Assembly: GCF_018219155.1 (NCBI RefSeq)
Contig: NZ_CP056123.1
Location: forward strand, 806,001-870,000
From: Moritella sp. 24
Lineage (GTDB): Bacteria > Pseudomonadota > Gammaproteobacteria > Enterobacterales > Moritellaceae
DNA: 64,000 nt
Direction: 5' to 3'
Both the position numbers and the translations under genes were made by a program. Within the stretch, counting starts at the first letter, position 1. The number at the start of each line of letters is the position of its first letter. This document shows positions 8,527-15,768 of the stretch, one piece after another. The notes under the pieces were generated by a model. The model was not told the DNA's origin, searched no databases, and was given only the letters and a program-made list of their open reading frames with translations.

Positions 8527-9675
8527 ATGAGCACTGCATTTTTCATTCCTGCTTACAATCTAATGGGCGCTGGTTGCTTAATTCAAGCTGCCGACGCGAT
8601 CAAATCTCATGGTTTCAAAAAAGCATTAATCGTGACAGATAAAGTGATTAATAGCATCGGCATGGTTAAACAAGTTCAAGACTTGTTAGCTGCACGCGAT
8701 GTTGAATCTGCTGTATTTGATGGTACACAGCCAAATCCAACAACGGCAAATGTTGCGGCCGGTCTGGAATTATTAAATTCTCAGGGTTGTGACTTCGTTA
8801 TTTCATTAGGTGGTGGTTCACCGCATGATTGCGCTAAAGGCATTGCATTAGTGGCTGCTAATGGCGGTAATATTGCTGATTATGAAGGTGTTGATCAATC
8901 AGAAAAAGCACAGCTTCCACTTGTTGCGATAAATACGACTGCGGGTACAGCATCAGAGATGACACGTTTCTGTATCATCACTAATGAAACAACGCATATT
9001 AAAATGGCGATCGTAGATAAAAATACGACACCACTTATGTCTGTTAATGATCCTGAGTTGATGCTAGCAAAACCTGCGTCATTAACTGCGGCAACGGGCA
9101 TGGATGCATTAACCCATGCGGTAGAAGCATATGTATCAATTGCTGCGACGCCAATTACGGATGCTGTTGCAATTAAAGCGATGGAATTGATCCAAGCGAA
9201 TTTACGTACAGCCGTAACACATGGCGAAAACATCGAAGCACGTGAACAAATGGCATATGCACAGTTCATGGCGGGTATGGCATTTAACAATGCATCGTTA
9301 GGTTATGTACATGCGATGGCGCATCAGCTAGGTGGTTTCTATGATTTACCACACGGTGTATGTAATGCAGTGTTACTGCCACATGTACAGGCGTATAACG
9401 CTCAAGTTTGTACTGACCGCTTACGTGATGTTGCAAAAGCAATGGGCGTTGATGTTGCAGACATGACTGCAGAGCAGGGGGCTGAAGCGGCGATTGCTGC
9501 AATTAAAGAATTAGCATTAGCAGTCGGTATCCCAACAGGTTTAACAAGTTTAAACGTAAAAGTTGAAGATATCCCTGAATTGGCTAAAAATGCTTTAAAT
9601 GACGCGTGCGGATTTACAAATCCAAAACAAGCTACTCACGAAGAAATTTGCGCGATCTTTAACGCAGCAATGTAA
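8527..9675 (+). CDS. Iron-containing alcohol dehydrogenase
   Basis: This is a group III (Fe-dependent) NAD(P)-linked alcohol dehydrogenase of 382 residues, resembling E. coli YiaY and Zymomonas AdhB. The nucleotide-binding stretch [16 protein letters not shown] and the four metal ligands are visible: D193 and H197 in [13 protein letters not shown]262 and H276 in [19 protein letters not shown] at 8527 is preceded by TTTTGGAG at proper spacing; an in-frame start 13 codons earlier lacks a binding site. It probably interconverts a short-chain alcohol and aldehyde, but the natural substrate cannot be read from sequence. It is a single gene with its own terminator. Confidence 0.92.
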   Translation: MSTAFFIPAYNLMGAGCLIQAADAIKSHGFKKALIVTDKVINSIGMVKQVQDLLAARDVESAVFDGTQPNPTTANVAAGLELLNSQGCDFVISLGGGSPHDCAKGIALVAANGGNIADYEGVDQSEKAQLPLVAINTTAGTASEMTRFCIITNETTHIKMAIVDKNTTPLMSVNDPELMLAKPASLTAATGMDALTHAVEAYVSIAATPITDAVAIKAMELIQANLRTAVTHGENIEAREQMAYAQFMAGMAFNNASLGYVHAMAHQLGGFYDLPHGVCNAVLLPHVQAYNAQVCTDRLRDVAKAMGVDVADMTAEQGAEAAIAAIKELALAVGIPTGLTSLNVKVEDIPELAKNALNDACGFTNPKQATHEEICAIFNAAM

Positions 9676-9680
9676 TTAAT

Positions 9681-9779
9681 TTATTGCGAGTATTGTTTCA
9701 TCATGCCTCGCAATAAAGCTGAACTCCAGTAAGGTAATGTAATTAAGCCCAGTACGCGTTTCGATATCTGGGCTTTTTT
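9681..9779 (+). terminator. Tandem hairpins ending the alcohol dehydrogenase gene
   Basis: A first stem, TTATTGCGAG with CTCGCAATAA (9681-9716), is followed by AAGCCCAG with CTGGGCTT (9745-9775) and a T-run. The second is a standard rho-independent terminator. Confidence 0.85.
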
Positions 9780-9805
9780 ACACCTCTATTTTGATGCGCA
9801 GGAGA

Positions 9806-10720
9806 CTAATTCGCACTCCAAACTTGCTGACCTGTCCGGCTAAAGTTATAGCCACCTAATTGATCACCTTTGGCTTGGATCTTCATATCAGATAATGACT
9901 GTAGCAATTGTTGTTGTAAGGTGCGGAAATAGATATTTTTTGGGATCACTAATTCAAATGCTTCGGTACTCAGTGGAATGAAGCCTAACCCAAACTCACC
10001 AGCGGTACTTTGACTCGCACAACCTACATCTGCTTCACCACGGGCAATACAAGATGCTAATTCTCGTTCACTGTGACAGGTTTCAGCTGCTGTGAGCATC
10101 TCAACCGTTGTCGCATGGTTGTGTAACCACTCTGCTAACGCACGCATACTACCAGCCCCTTCTTGACGTAAGGCCCAACGCCAGCGTGATGTTAATAACT
10201 CTTGTAAATTTAACGAACGTGAGTTGACTAAATCAGCCAATTCTTTACTTACCACTAAGCCTTGCTGACGTTCAAACGCATGGATCAACACCCAGTTTTT
10301 ATGACCTGGATACTGTTGCAATAATGCAGGGTGGCGTAAGCTCGCTTCTTCGGCATGACCCCAGTGAATCGCACACATATCAACATGGCCTTTACTCAGC
10401 ATTGCCAGACCTTGTCGTGTGCCAGTTGAGGTATAACCCACCAATGCAGTACTACCAAGTTTTTGCGCCATTTTACCCACAACCAATTGCAAGAGTGGAT
10501 CATCTGAGCCTGCAATTAAGAGGCGATCATTCAGCGCGCCATTATGGCAAGATTCGAGTAGCCATTTATCCAACATCGATTTTGGAAATAACCATTTCCC
10601 CGTTACTTTGGTTGCAGGTAAATGCCCGTCATTGGCCAGTGTGTAGACCTTTTTTTCATTCAGGTCTAAATACTCTGCCACTTGTTTCACGTTCATAAAC
10701 GCGGGAAAGTGTTCACTCAT
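9806..10720 (-). CDS. HTH plus periplasmic-binding-like domain regulator
   Basis: This is a 304-residue protein with an excisionase/MerR-like DNA-binding helix-turn-helix at the N-terminus (MNVKQVAEYLDLNEKKVYTLANDGHLPATKVTGKWLFPK). A PBP-like domain follows (LLIAGSDDPLLQLVVGKM... to LSTEAFELVIPK), of the kind found in molybdate-related ModE/MoeA-associated regulators. I infer a transcriptional regulator that senses a small ligand, possibly molybdate, tungstate or a cofactor intermediate. It overlaps fdhD by 4 bp (ATGA), so the two are translationally coupled. Similar genes accompany formate dehydrogenase loci in Vibrio and Shewanella. No lipobox or signal peptide is present, which argues against a transport role. 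Confidence 0.8.
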   Translation of the reverse strand: MSEHFPAFMNVKQVAEYLDLNEKKVYTLANDGHLPATKVTGKWLFPKSMLDKWLLESCHNGALNDRLLIAGSDDPLLQLVVGKMAQKLGSTALVGYTSTGTRQGLAMLSKGHVDMCAIHWGHAEEASLRHPALLQQYPGHKNWVLIHAFERQQGLVVSKELADLVNSRSLNLQELLTSRWRWALRQEGAGSMRALAEWLHNHATTVEMLTAAETCHSERELASCIARGEADVGCASQSTAGEFGLGFIPLSTEAFELVIPKNIYFRTLQQQLLQSLSDMKIQAKGDQLGGYNFSRTGQQVWSAN

Positions 10721-11607
10721 GCACTTTTACCAATTGGATCTTGTGACTGTGTTTTAGGTTGTGATTGAGAAAGAGCGTCTGCTTCAGGGCCTTTCACATC
10801 TAACACTAAATTAGCCATACCGTTATACACTTGGAAGCGATTTCCTTTCGCGCGCGCAACCATGGTAATACCCAGTTTTTTCGCTAAGTCGTAACCCATT
10901 TGAGTCGCACCAGAACGAGATAGCAATACAGGAATACCCATCTGCGCAACTTTAATGACCATTTCAGACGTTAAACGGCCCGTTGTATAGAAAATTTTAT
11001 CTTCACCTGTTTGGCCTTTTAACCACATCTCACCAGCCAAGGTATCAACAGCGTTGTGACGACCAACATCTTCAACAAAGGATAAGATCTCAGTGTCTCT
11101 ACAAACGGCGCAACCGTGTACTGCACCAGCTGCTTTATAGGTTGCGTTGTGGTGGGTTAGTGCCTCTAACAAACCATACAGTCTTGATTGGCGTAATGTG
11201 GGTTGTGGTAGTGTGACATCTTCTAGTTTTTTCATCACGTTACCAAACATCGTGCCTTGGCCACAGCCAGAGGTAACCGTTTTTTTGGTTAGCTTCTCTT
11301 CTAAGCCATCGGTGCTTTCATGGGTTATCACGGCGGCAGAGTTAGAATCCCAATCAATGATCAATGACTCAATCGCACTGATGTCTTCAATGAAGCCTTG
11401 GTTTTTTAAATACCCTAATACGAGGTCGGCTGGGCGAGCACCAAGTGTCATCACTGTCACTACTTCAACCCAGTTTAAGTAAATCGTTAAAGGATGTTCG
11501 CACGCGATCTCTTTGGTCATGGTATCGCCATACTCATCCATGATGTCAACAGTCATAGTGTGTTCAACTGAAGAGTTGGTTCTAATTATTTTTGGTAATT
11601 GCGGCAT
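10717..11607 (-). CDS. fdhD: Formate dehydrogenase accessory sulfurtransferase FdhD
   Basis: FdhD passes sulfur, obtained from IscS, to the molybdenum/tungsten bis-MGD cofactor before insertion into formate dehydrogenase. The family signatures AGAVHGCAVC, FVEDVGRHNAVDTLAGEMWL and YTTGRLTSEMVIKVAQMGIPVLLSRS are all present. The catalytic loop reads TSGCGQGTMF, a single cysteine in place of the CxxC pair of E. coli FdhD; several other bacterial FdhD proteins also have one. The length is 296 residues. ATG at 11607 has AGGA upstream. It is transcribed divergently from DUF3305, with a putative sigma-54 promoter just upstream. Confidence 0.95.
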   Translation of the reverse strand: MPQLPKIIRTNSSVEHTMTVDIMDEYGDTMTKEIACEHPLTIYLNWVEVVTVMTLGARPADLVLGYLKNQGFIEDISAIESLIIDWDSNSAAVITHESTDGLEEKLTKKTVTSGCGQGTMFGNVMKKLEDVTLPQPTLRQSRLYGLLEALTHHNATYKAAGAVHGCAVCRDTEILSFVEDVGRHNAVDTLAGEMWLKGQTGEDKIFYTTGRLTSEMVIKVAQMGIPVLLSRSGATQMGYDLAKKLGITMVARAKGNRFQVYNGMANLVLDVKGPEADALSQSQPKTQSQDPIGKSA

Positions 11608-11646
11608 CCGAAAGTCCTACTTGTTTATATATCTATGAAGAGGTAA

Positions 11647-11662
11647 AGCAAGGTTCATTCCA
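11647..11662 (-). promoter_or_regulatory. Putative sigma-54 promoter for fdhD
   Basis: Read on the minus strand the element is TGGAATGAACCTTGCT. GG and GC are exactly ten bases apart, and TGG and TTGCT match the -24/-12 consensus. It lies about 40 bp before the fdhD start codon. Two positions of the -24 box deviate. Confidence 0.55.
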
Positions 11663-11696
11663 ACTTAACTATTTTATTTGCCATTATTTTATAACT

Positions 11697-11712
11697 TGGT
11701 CTAAATTTTGCT
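11697..11712 (+). promoter_or_regulatory. Putative sigma-54 promoter for DUF3305-DUF3306
   Basis: TGGTCTAAATTTTGCT has GG-N10-GC spacing and a perfect TTGCT -12 box, 62 bp before the GTG start of the DUF3305 gene. It is back to back with the fdhD element. No copy of the dyad seen at the other two promoters was found here. Confidence 0.5.
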
Positions 11713-11773
11713 GAGTAGGGAAAGTTAGATAACAAATTCTAAATAATTATAAAAATAGAACAAAGGAGCATGT

Positions 11774-12256
11774 GTGCAACAAGCTGATGAACATAAGCGC
11801 TTAGAAAAAGACGAATCAAGTTGGCCAATCAAGTTTCGTCTTTGTTCTGAAGAGAAACAAATTGGACGCTGGACGACCTTGTCTTGGTCTATTGATAATG
11901 TTGAATTGTATGATCACAACCACACACAAGATGATGCCAGCATCGGCATTAGCTATGAGCGTGTATTAACCTTATACCGCGATGAACGGACCGATTACCG
12001 TTTTAACCTCAGCTCACAAGACCCGCATCTATTTATTGTTTGTGAAGAAAATAATGAGCAGCTATCACCGTTACTTATTACTGTCGCGCAAAGTGTCGCG
12101 AGCAGTTATATGGATGGTGACTATCAAGTGTTACATATTCAAATGCCATTACCGGTACAGGCTTGGATGGAAGCTTTTATTGGGCGTCACGGCGAACTAA
12201 TTGAATTTAAAAAGAAACGTTATAAAGATAAGAAGGGACGTTCAAGTGGCAACTAA
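11774..12256 (+). CDS. DUF3305 domain-containing protein
   Basis: This is a 160-residue soluble protein of unknown function that I know only from formate dehydrogenase loci. WPIKFRLCSEEKQIGRWTTLSWSI and the later YMDGDYQVLHIQMPLPVQAWMEAFIGRHGEL stretch are typical of the family. The start is GTG at 11774 with AAAGGAG six bases upstream. An ATG four bases earlier is in another frame and stops after five codons. It overlaps the DUF3306 gene by 11 bp. Together with DUF3306 it presumably helps assemble or regulate the enzyme, but no mechanism can be read from sequence. Confidence 0.85.
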   Translation: MQQADEHKRLEKDESSWPIKFRLCSEEKQIGRWTTLSWSIDNVELYDHNHTQDDASIGISYERVLTLYRDERTDYRFNLSSQDPHLFIVCEENNEQLSPLLITVAQSVASSYMDGDYQVLHIQMPLPVQAWMEAFIGRHGELIEFKKKRYKDKKGRSSGN

Positions 12257-12926
12257 CTTTTTTCAACGTTGGTCAAGTCGTTCTCTAACAGCTAAAGACA
12301 AGGCTTCAAAAGAATTACTTGATACAAATGAAGCCGCAGTCGAGTCGCTAGAGCCTGAGCTCATAATTGAACAGGTTCATGAATCTAATTCAGAATCAAA
12401 TCAAGTGGATGGGCTCAGTAATGATGTTACCGATGATGCGGTAGCGAGTGATAAAGATAAGCAGAATGGTCTTGCAGATAAAAGTAGCGATGAAACACTC
12501 ACGATTGCCGATGCAGATAGCGTCACTTTTGATAGTGGTGTTGCTTCATTCTTGCAGCAGGGTGTTGATAAATCAGTTAAAAAGGCAGCGTTAGCCAAAC
12601 TGTTTCACTCTGACGAGTTCAATTATATCAGTGATATGGATGATCATACTGAAGACTTTTCTAATATCCCCAAACTTGATGACAGTGTCGCGAAGCAGCT
12701 ACGTGGTTGGGTTAACAAGGTATTAGATGAACCAGAGCAAGACGTCGCGCTAGACCAGGAAATAGATCGAGAGTTAAATACAGAGCTAACAGAAGACCCT
12801 GAAATACAAACAGCAGAAACGTCAGTAGTGGAAGATGAGATTACTGAACCCGTCACGGAAGATTTCGAACATTCACCTAGCGCTGATGAGGTTCATCACA
12901 AAACTTATCAGCAAGATGAGACATAA
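12246..12926 (+). CDS. DUF3306 domain-containing protein
   Basis: This is a 226-residue, very acidic protein of unknown function. The conserved N-terminus is MATNFFQRWSSRS. A low-complexity region rich in Glu, Asp and Ser follows, then the conserved core SVKKAALAKLFHSDEFNYISDMDDHTEDF and DDSVAKQLRGWVNKVL, and finally a long acidic tail. The correct start is GTG at 12246, inside the end of the DUF3305 gene; an upstream in-frame ATG at 12201 would add 15 unrelated residues. The first residues and the partner gene identify it. Its role in formate dehydrogenase formation is inferred from location only. Confidence 0.85.
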   Translation: MATNFFQRWSSRSLTAKDKASKELLDTNEAAVESLEPELIIEQVHESNSESNQVDGLSNDVTDDAVASDKDKQNGLADKSSDETLTIADADSVTFDSGVASFLQQGVDKSVKKAALAKLFHSDEFNYISDMDDHTEDFSNIPKLDDSVAKQLRGWVNKVLDEPEQDVALDQEIDRELNTELTEDPEIQTAETSVVEDEITEPVTEDFEHSPSADEVHHKTYQQDET

Positions 12927-12984
12927 AGGGACTAAAAACCTTATTTTTAATCGGGACAATTTGATGCAGGTGTGATTATTTGTA

Positions 12985-12999
12985 GCGACAAAATGTCTC
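12985..12999. promoter_or_regulatory. Dyad UAS upstream of the fdh operon
   Basis: The sequence is GCGACAAAATGTCTC: GACA and TGTC arms around AAA, with outer G and C also complementary. It is 15 of 17 bases identical to the site at 25575 before tupA. It lies about 70 bp upstream of the -24 element at 13069, a usual distance for an NtrC-family activator. Confidence 0.6.
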
Positions 13000-13068
13000 A
13001 ATTAGAAATACCCCAACTATCCTTATCTGACTTTAGCTCTTTATAAGTCATTTTATTCCGTTAAAAGT

Positions 13069-13084
13069 TGGTTCGGTTATTGCT
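13069..13084 (+). promoter_or_regulatory. Putative sigma-54 promoter of the fdh operon
   Basis: TGGTTCGGTTATTGCT differs from TGGYACRNNNNTTGCW at one position. It lies 118 bp before the polyferredoxin start. This is one of the two best of the four sigma-54-like elements in the window. Confidence 0.7.
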
Positions 13085-13202
13085 CTATTAGCTACAGAAA
13101 AATACGGTGCGAATTGTACGGTAGTGCAGCCTTAAGAGCAGCGAGAATAAACTCGCAGTTTAATCGACACTGAATAGCGGTGACGAGTATACAGGAATAA
13201 CA

Positions 13203-14906
13203 ATGTTAAGAAGTATTCTAGAAACATTTACTGATAACAATGGTCAAGCACGCTTAACGGCGATTGCGGGCACGGTTGAATTATCTAACTTGATCCCACC
13301 AACGGTTTCTTACGAGAGCCGCGGGAATTTATTGATCATTGGTGCATACGATACGATCACTGCGTTAGCGCCGCAATTTGCCACGCTTAACTCTGTGACA
13401 CTACTTGCGACCTCTGCGACAGAAGCGGTGAAAGCGAGCAAGGACACAAACGTATTTTTCAGTGATGACGTTATGATTAAAGGCTACCTTGGCGCGTTCG
13501 AAGTGAACTGCCGTGTAGCGGGTAGCTTACTGAATACCTATACCAACCTAGCAGAAGTCACGATCGGTGGTGATAGCTTTGATTTAGTGGTTGATATGAG
13601 CGCTGATAGCATTATCAACACCGAGATACCTGCACCCGGTTATTACCCCGTTGGCAGTGGTAAAGCAGCGATTGCAGATGTGATTGAAACTTTACCTGAC
13701 ATGTTAGGTACGTTTGATAAACCAAAATACTTCCGTTTAGACAATGACATTTGTGCCCATTCATCACGTGGTGTGAGTGGTTGTACACGTTGTGTTGATG
13801 CTTGTCCGGCGGGTGCATTATCAAGTAATGGTCATGCTATCGAAATAAACCCGTTCTTATGTCAGGGCGTAGGTACATGCGCAACCGCGTGTCCGACAGA
13901 AGCTATTACTTACGCATTACCTGAGGCTGAAAAGACGCAGAACTTTATCTACCGTTTATTAAACAGCTATCAAATGGCGGGTGGTGAGAAGCCGACGATT
14001 TTATTCTTTGGTCATCGAGATGAAGAGGCGCTCGCAGCGCAATTGCCTTCATTACCGTCGAATGTGATCCCGATAGCATTGGAAGAGTTAGCGACTGTGG
14101 GGGTCGATACTTGGTTTAGCGCGTTGGTTTACGGTGCGCACCAAGTACTGCTTGCAACGAATATCGCTTACCTCCCTGCAACGATTGATCGTGTATTAAA
14201 AGATGAATTAGGTATCGCCAATAACTTCTTAACGGAACTTGGTTTTGAAGCTGACCGTATTTGCTTATTCGATCTTAATAAAGCAGCTGACTTTGTCGTG
14301 TTCCCAGCCTCTTTATTACCTGTTGCTGATAATAAGATCGCAGTGATGGATAGCGGTGTATTAGCCGAACAATTATCAGGGACTAAGCGTGAAAAACTAT
14401 TTAGTGCATTAGATCGATTACACGTACAAAGCACGGTTAAGCCGACACAGTCTGACGTACCAGAAAATGCACCTTACGGTAGCGTTGAATGTAAAACTGA
14501 TGATTGCACCTTATGCATGGGCTGTGTAGCAGTATGTCCAACACGCGCATTACACGCAGTGGGTGGTCGTCCCGGTTTACAGTTTAAAGAGCAAGATTGT
14601 GTGCAGTGTGGCTTATGTGAAAAAGCCTGCCCAGAGCAAGTCATCAGCTTAAAACCTGGACTTAATTGGGATGCTGAAAATCGCCAAAGTGCAGTGATGA
14701 TCCACGAAGAAGAAGCGGCTTGTTGTTTAAGTTGCGGTAAAGCATTTGCGCCAGCCTCAATGATTAAAATGCTGACCGAGAAATTACAAGGTCATTCACA
14801 ATTTCAGGGTGATGCTATTCGCCGTTTATCTATGTGTGAAGACTGTCGTGTACGCGATATTTTTTCTGACATGGCTGATGATCCAACAAGTCAGTTGCGA
14901 GTGTAA
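13203..14906 (+). CDS. Polyferredoxin-type 4Fe-4S protein of the fdh locus
   Basis: This is a 567-residue cytoplasmic iron-sulfur protein and the first gene of the fdh operon. Two ferredoxin modules are visible. Near residues 180-240 lie SGCTRCVDACPAGAL and CQGVGTCATACPTEAI; near 425-490 lie CTLCMGCVAVCPTRAL and CVQCGLCEKACPEQVI. A C-terminal CCLSCGKAF ... CEDCRVRD pair may bind a further metal. The middle part (PTILFFGHRDEEALAAQLPS...) resembles hydrogenase/heterodisulfide-reductase delta-type segments. I recall the same gene in Vibrio and Shewanella fdh clusters; its electron partner is not established. TorD follows 6 bp later. Confidence 0.85.
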   Translation: MLRSILETFTDNNGQARLTAIAGTVELSNLIPPTVSYESRGNLLIIGAYDTITALAPQFATLNSVTLLATSATEAVKASKDTNVFFSDDVMIKGYLGAFEVNCRVAGSLLNTYTNLAEVTIGGDSFDLVVDMSADSIINTEIPAPGYYPVGSGKAAIADVIETLPDMLGTFDKPKYFRLDNDICAHSSRGVSGCTRCVDACPAGALSSNGHAIEINPFLCQGVGTCATACPTEAITYALPEAEKTQNFIYRLLNSYQMAGGEKPTILFFGHRDEEALAAQLPSLPSNVIPIALEELATVGVDTWFSALVYGAHQVLLATNIAYLPATIDRVLKDELGIANNFLTELGFEADRICLFDLNKAADFVVFPASLLPVADNKIAVMDSGVLAEQLSGTKREKLFSALDRLHVQSTVKPTQSDVPENAPYGSVECKTDDCTLCMGCVAVCPTRALHAVGGRPGLQFKEQDCVQCGLCEKACPEQVISLKPGLNWDAENRQSAVMIHEEEAACCLSCGKAFAPASMIKMLTEKLQGHSQFQGDAIRRLSMCEDCRVRDIFSDMADDPTSQLRV

Positions 14907-14912
14907 AACGAA

Positions 14913-15530
14913 ATGATGGAAACACAAAACATGTCACAGCCAATTGCTGAAGAAACTACATTACGTATCGATATCTATAGCTTGCTTGCTCACTTATTAC
15001 GTAAGGCTCCCGACGCTGACGTGATTGATTGGTTAGCGAATTTAGATGTAGATGCACCGAATGAGTTGATTCAAACCACGGGTATGTCAGCGGCTTGGCC
15101 GTTATTAAAACTCGCGTCACAAAAGACGTTATTAACCGCAGTGGAAGATGAATATCAAGATCTGTTTATTGGTATTGGCCACGGTGAGATCGTGCCGTTT
15201 GGCTCTTGGTTCCTGACTGGTTCACTAATGGAAATGCCATTAGCGCATTTACGCCATGATTTGAAAAAACTGGGATTTCAACGTGACGAATCGGTGAAAG
15301 AACCAGAAGACCATATTGCGGCATTGCTCGAAGTCATGACGATGCTTGTCGCAGAAAATAATCACAAGGTACAAGCCGAGTTTTTCAATCGTCATATCGA
15401 TACTTGGTTTGAACGCTTTTGTCAGGATTTAAAGGTAGCTAAAAACGCCGTGTTTTATAGCGCTGTTGCAGAGCTCGCCTTGCAATTTTTAAGCATTGAA
15501 AAAATACGTTTTATCGACGTAAAAAAATAA
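14913..15530 (+). CDS. TorD-family molecular chaperone
   Basis: This is a cytoplasmic chaperone of the TorD/DmsD family, 205 residues, which binds the Tat signal of a molybdoenzyme and keeps it in the cytoplasm until cofactor insertion. It is all-helical, with the typical DLFIGIGHGEIVPFGSWFLTGSLMEMPLAHLRHDLKKLGF block and the EPEDHIAALLEVM motif that follows in this family. The likely client is FdhA, encoded two genes downstream. The start may be ATG 14913 or ATG 14931; both are in frame and neither has a strong binding site. Confidence 0.9.
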   Translation: MMETQNMSQPIAEETTLRIDIYSLLAHLLRKAPDADVIDWLANLDVDAPNELIQTTGMSAAWPLLKLASQKTLLTAVEDEYQDLFIGIGHGEIVPFGSWFLTGSLMEMPLAHLRHDLKKLGFQRDESVKEPEDHIAALLEVMTMLVAENNHKVQAEFFNRHIDTWFERFCQDLKVAKNAVFYSAVAELALQFLSIEKIRFIDVKK

Positions 15531-15552
15531 TAACGATAGAGGATCAAACTGG

Positions 15553-15756
15553 ATGAGTAAACAAAATAAGCCGGATGAAAACCGCCGCCAATTATTAAAA
15601 AATATTGGTTTAGGTGTTGCGGCAGGTGCAATTGCGACAGGTGTATCAACCTCAGCAAATGCGTCTATCGATACGCAAAGTCAGCAAGATAAACAGGAAA
15701 AGACAACAGGTTACCATGAAACTCAACACATTCGTGATTACTACGATTCTCTATAA
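15553..15756 (+). CDS. Small Tat-signal protein of the fdh region
   Basis: This is a 67-residue protein with a Tat signal at the N-terminus (RRQLLKNIGLGVAAGAIATGV, residues 11-31) and a very short mature part ending in GYHETQHIRDYYDSL. That C-terminal end is the conserved feature of the family known as formate dehydrogenase region TAT target. It lies 12 bp before fdhA and is presumably translocated with it. A role as a small extra subunit or targeting aid is inference. GAGGATC is found nine bases before ATG 15553. Confidence 0.85.
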   Translation: MSKQNKPDENRRQLLKNIGLGVAAGAIATGVSTSANASIDTQSQQDKQEKTTGYHETQHIRDYYDSL

Positions 15757-15768
15757 GCGGAGCTCTAA

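Noticed and set aside
11770-11787. ATG at 11770 as start of DUF3305 or a leader peptide
   Set aside because: It is in a different frame and stops after five codons; GTG 11774 fits the binding site and the conserved protein. The mini-ORF has no repeated amino acid codons.
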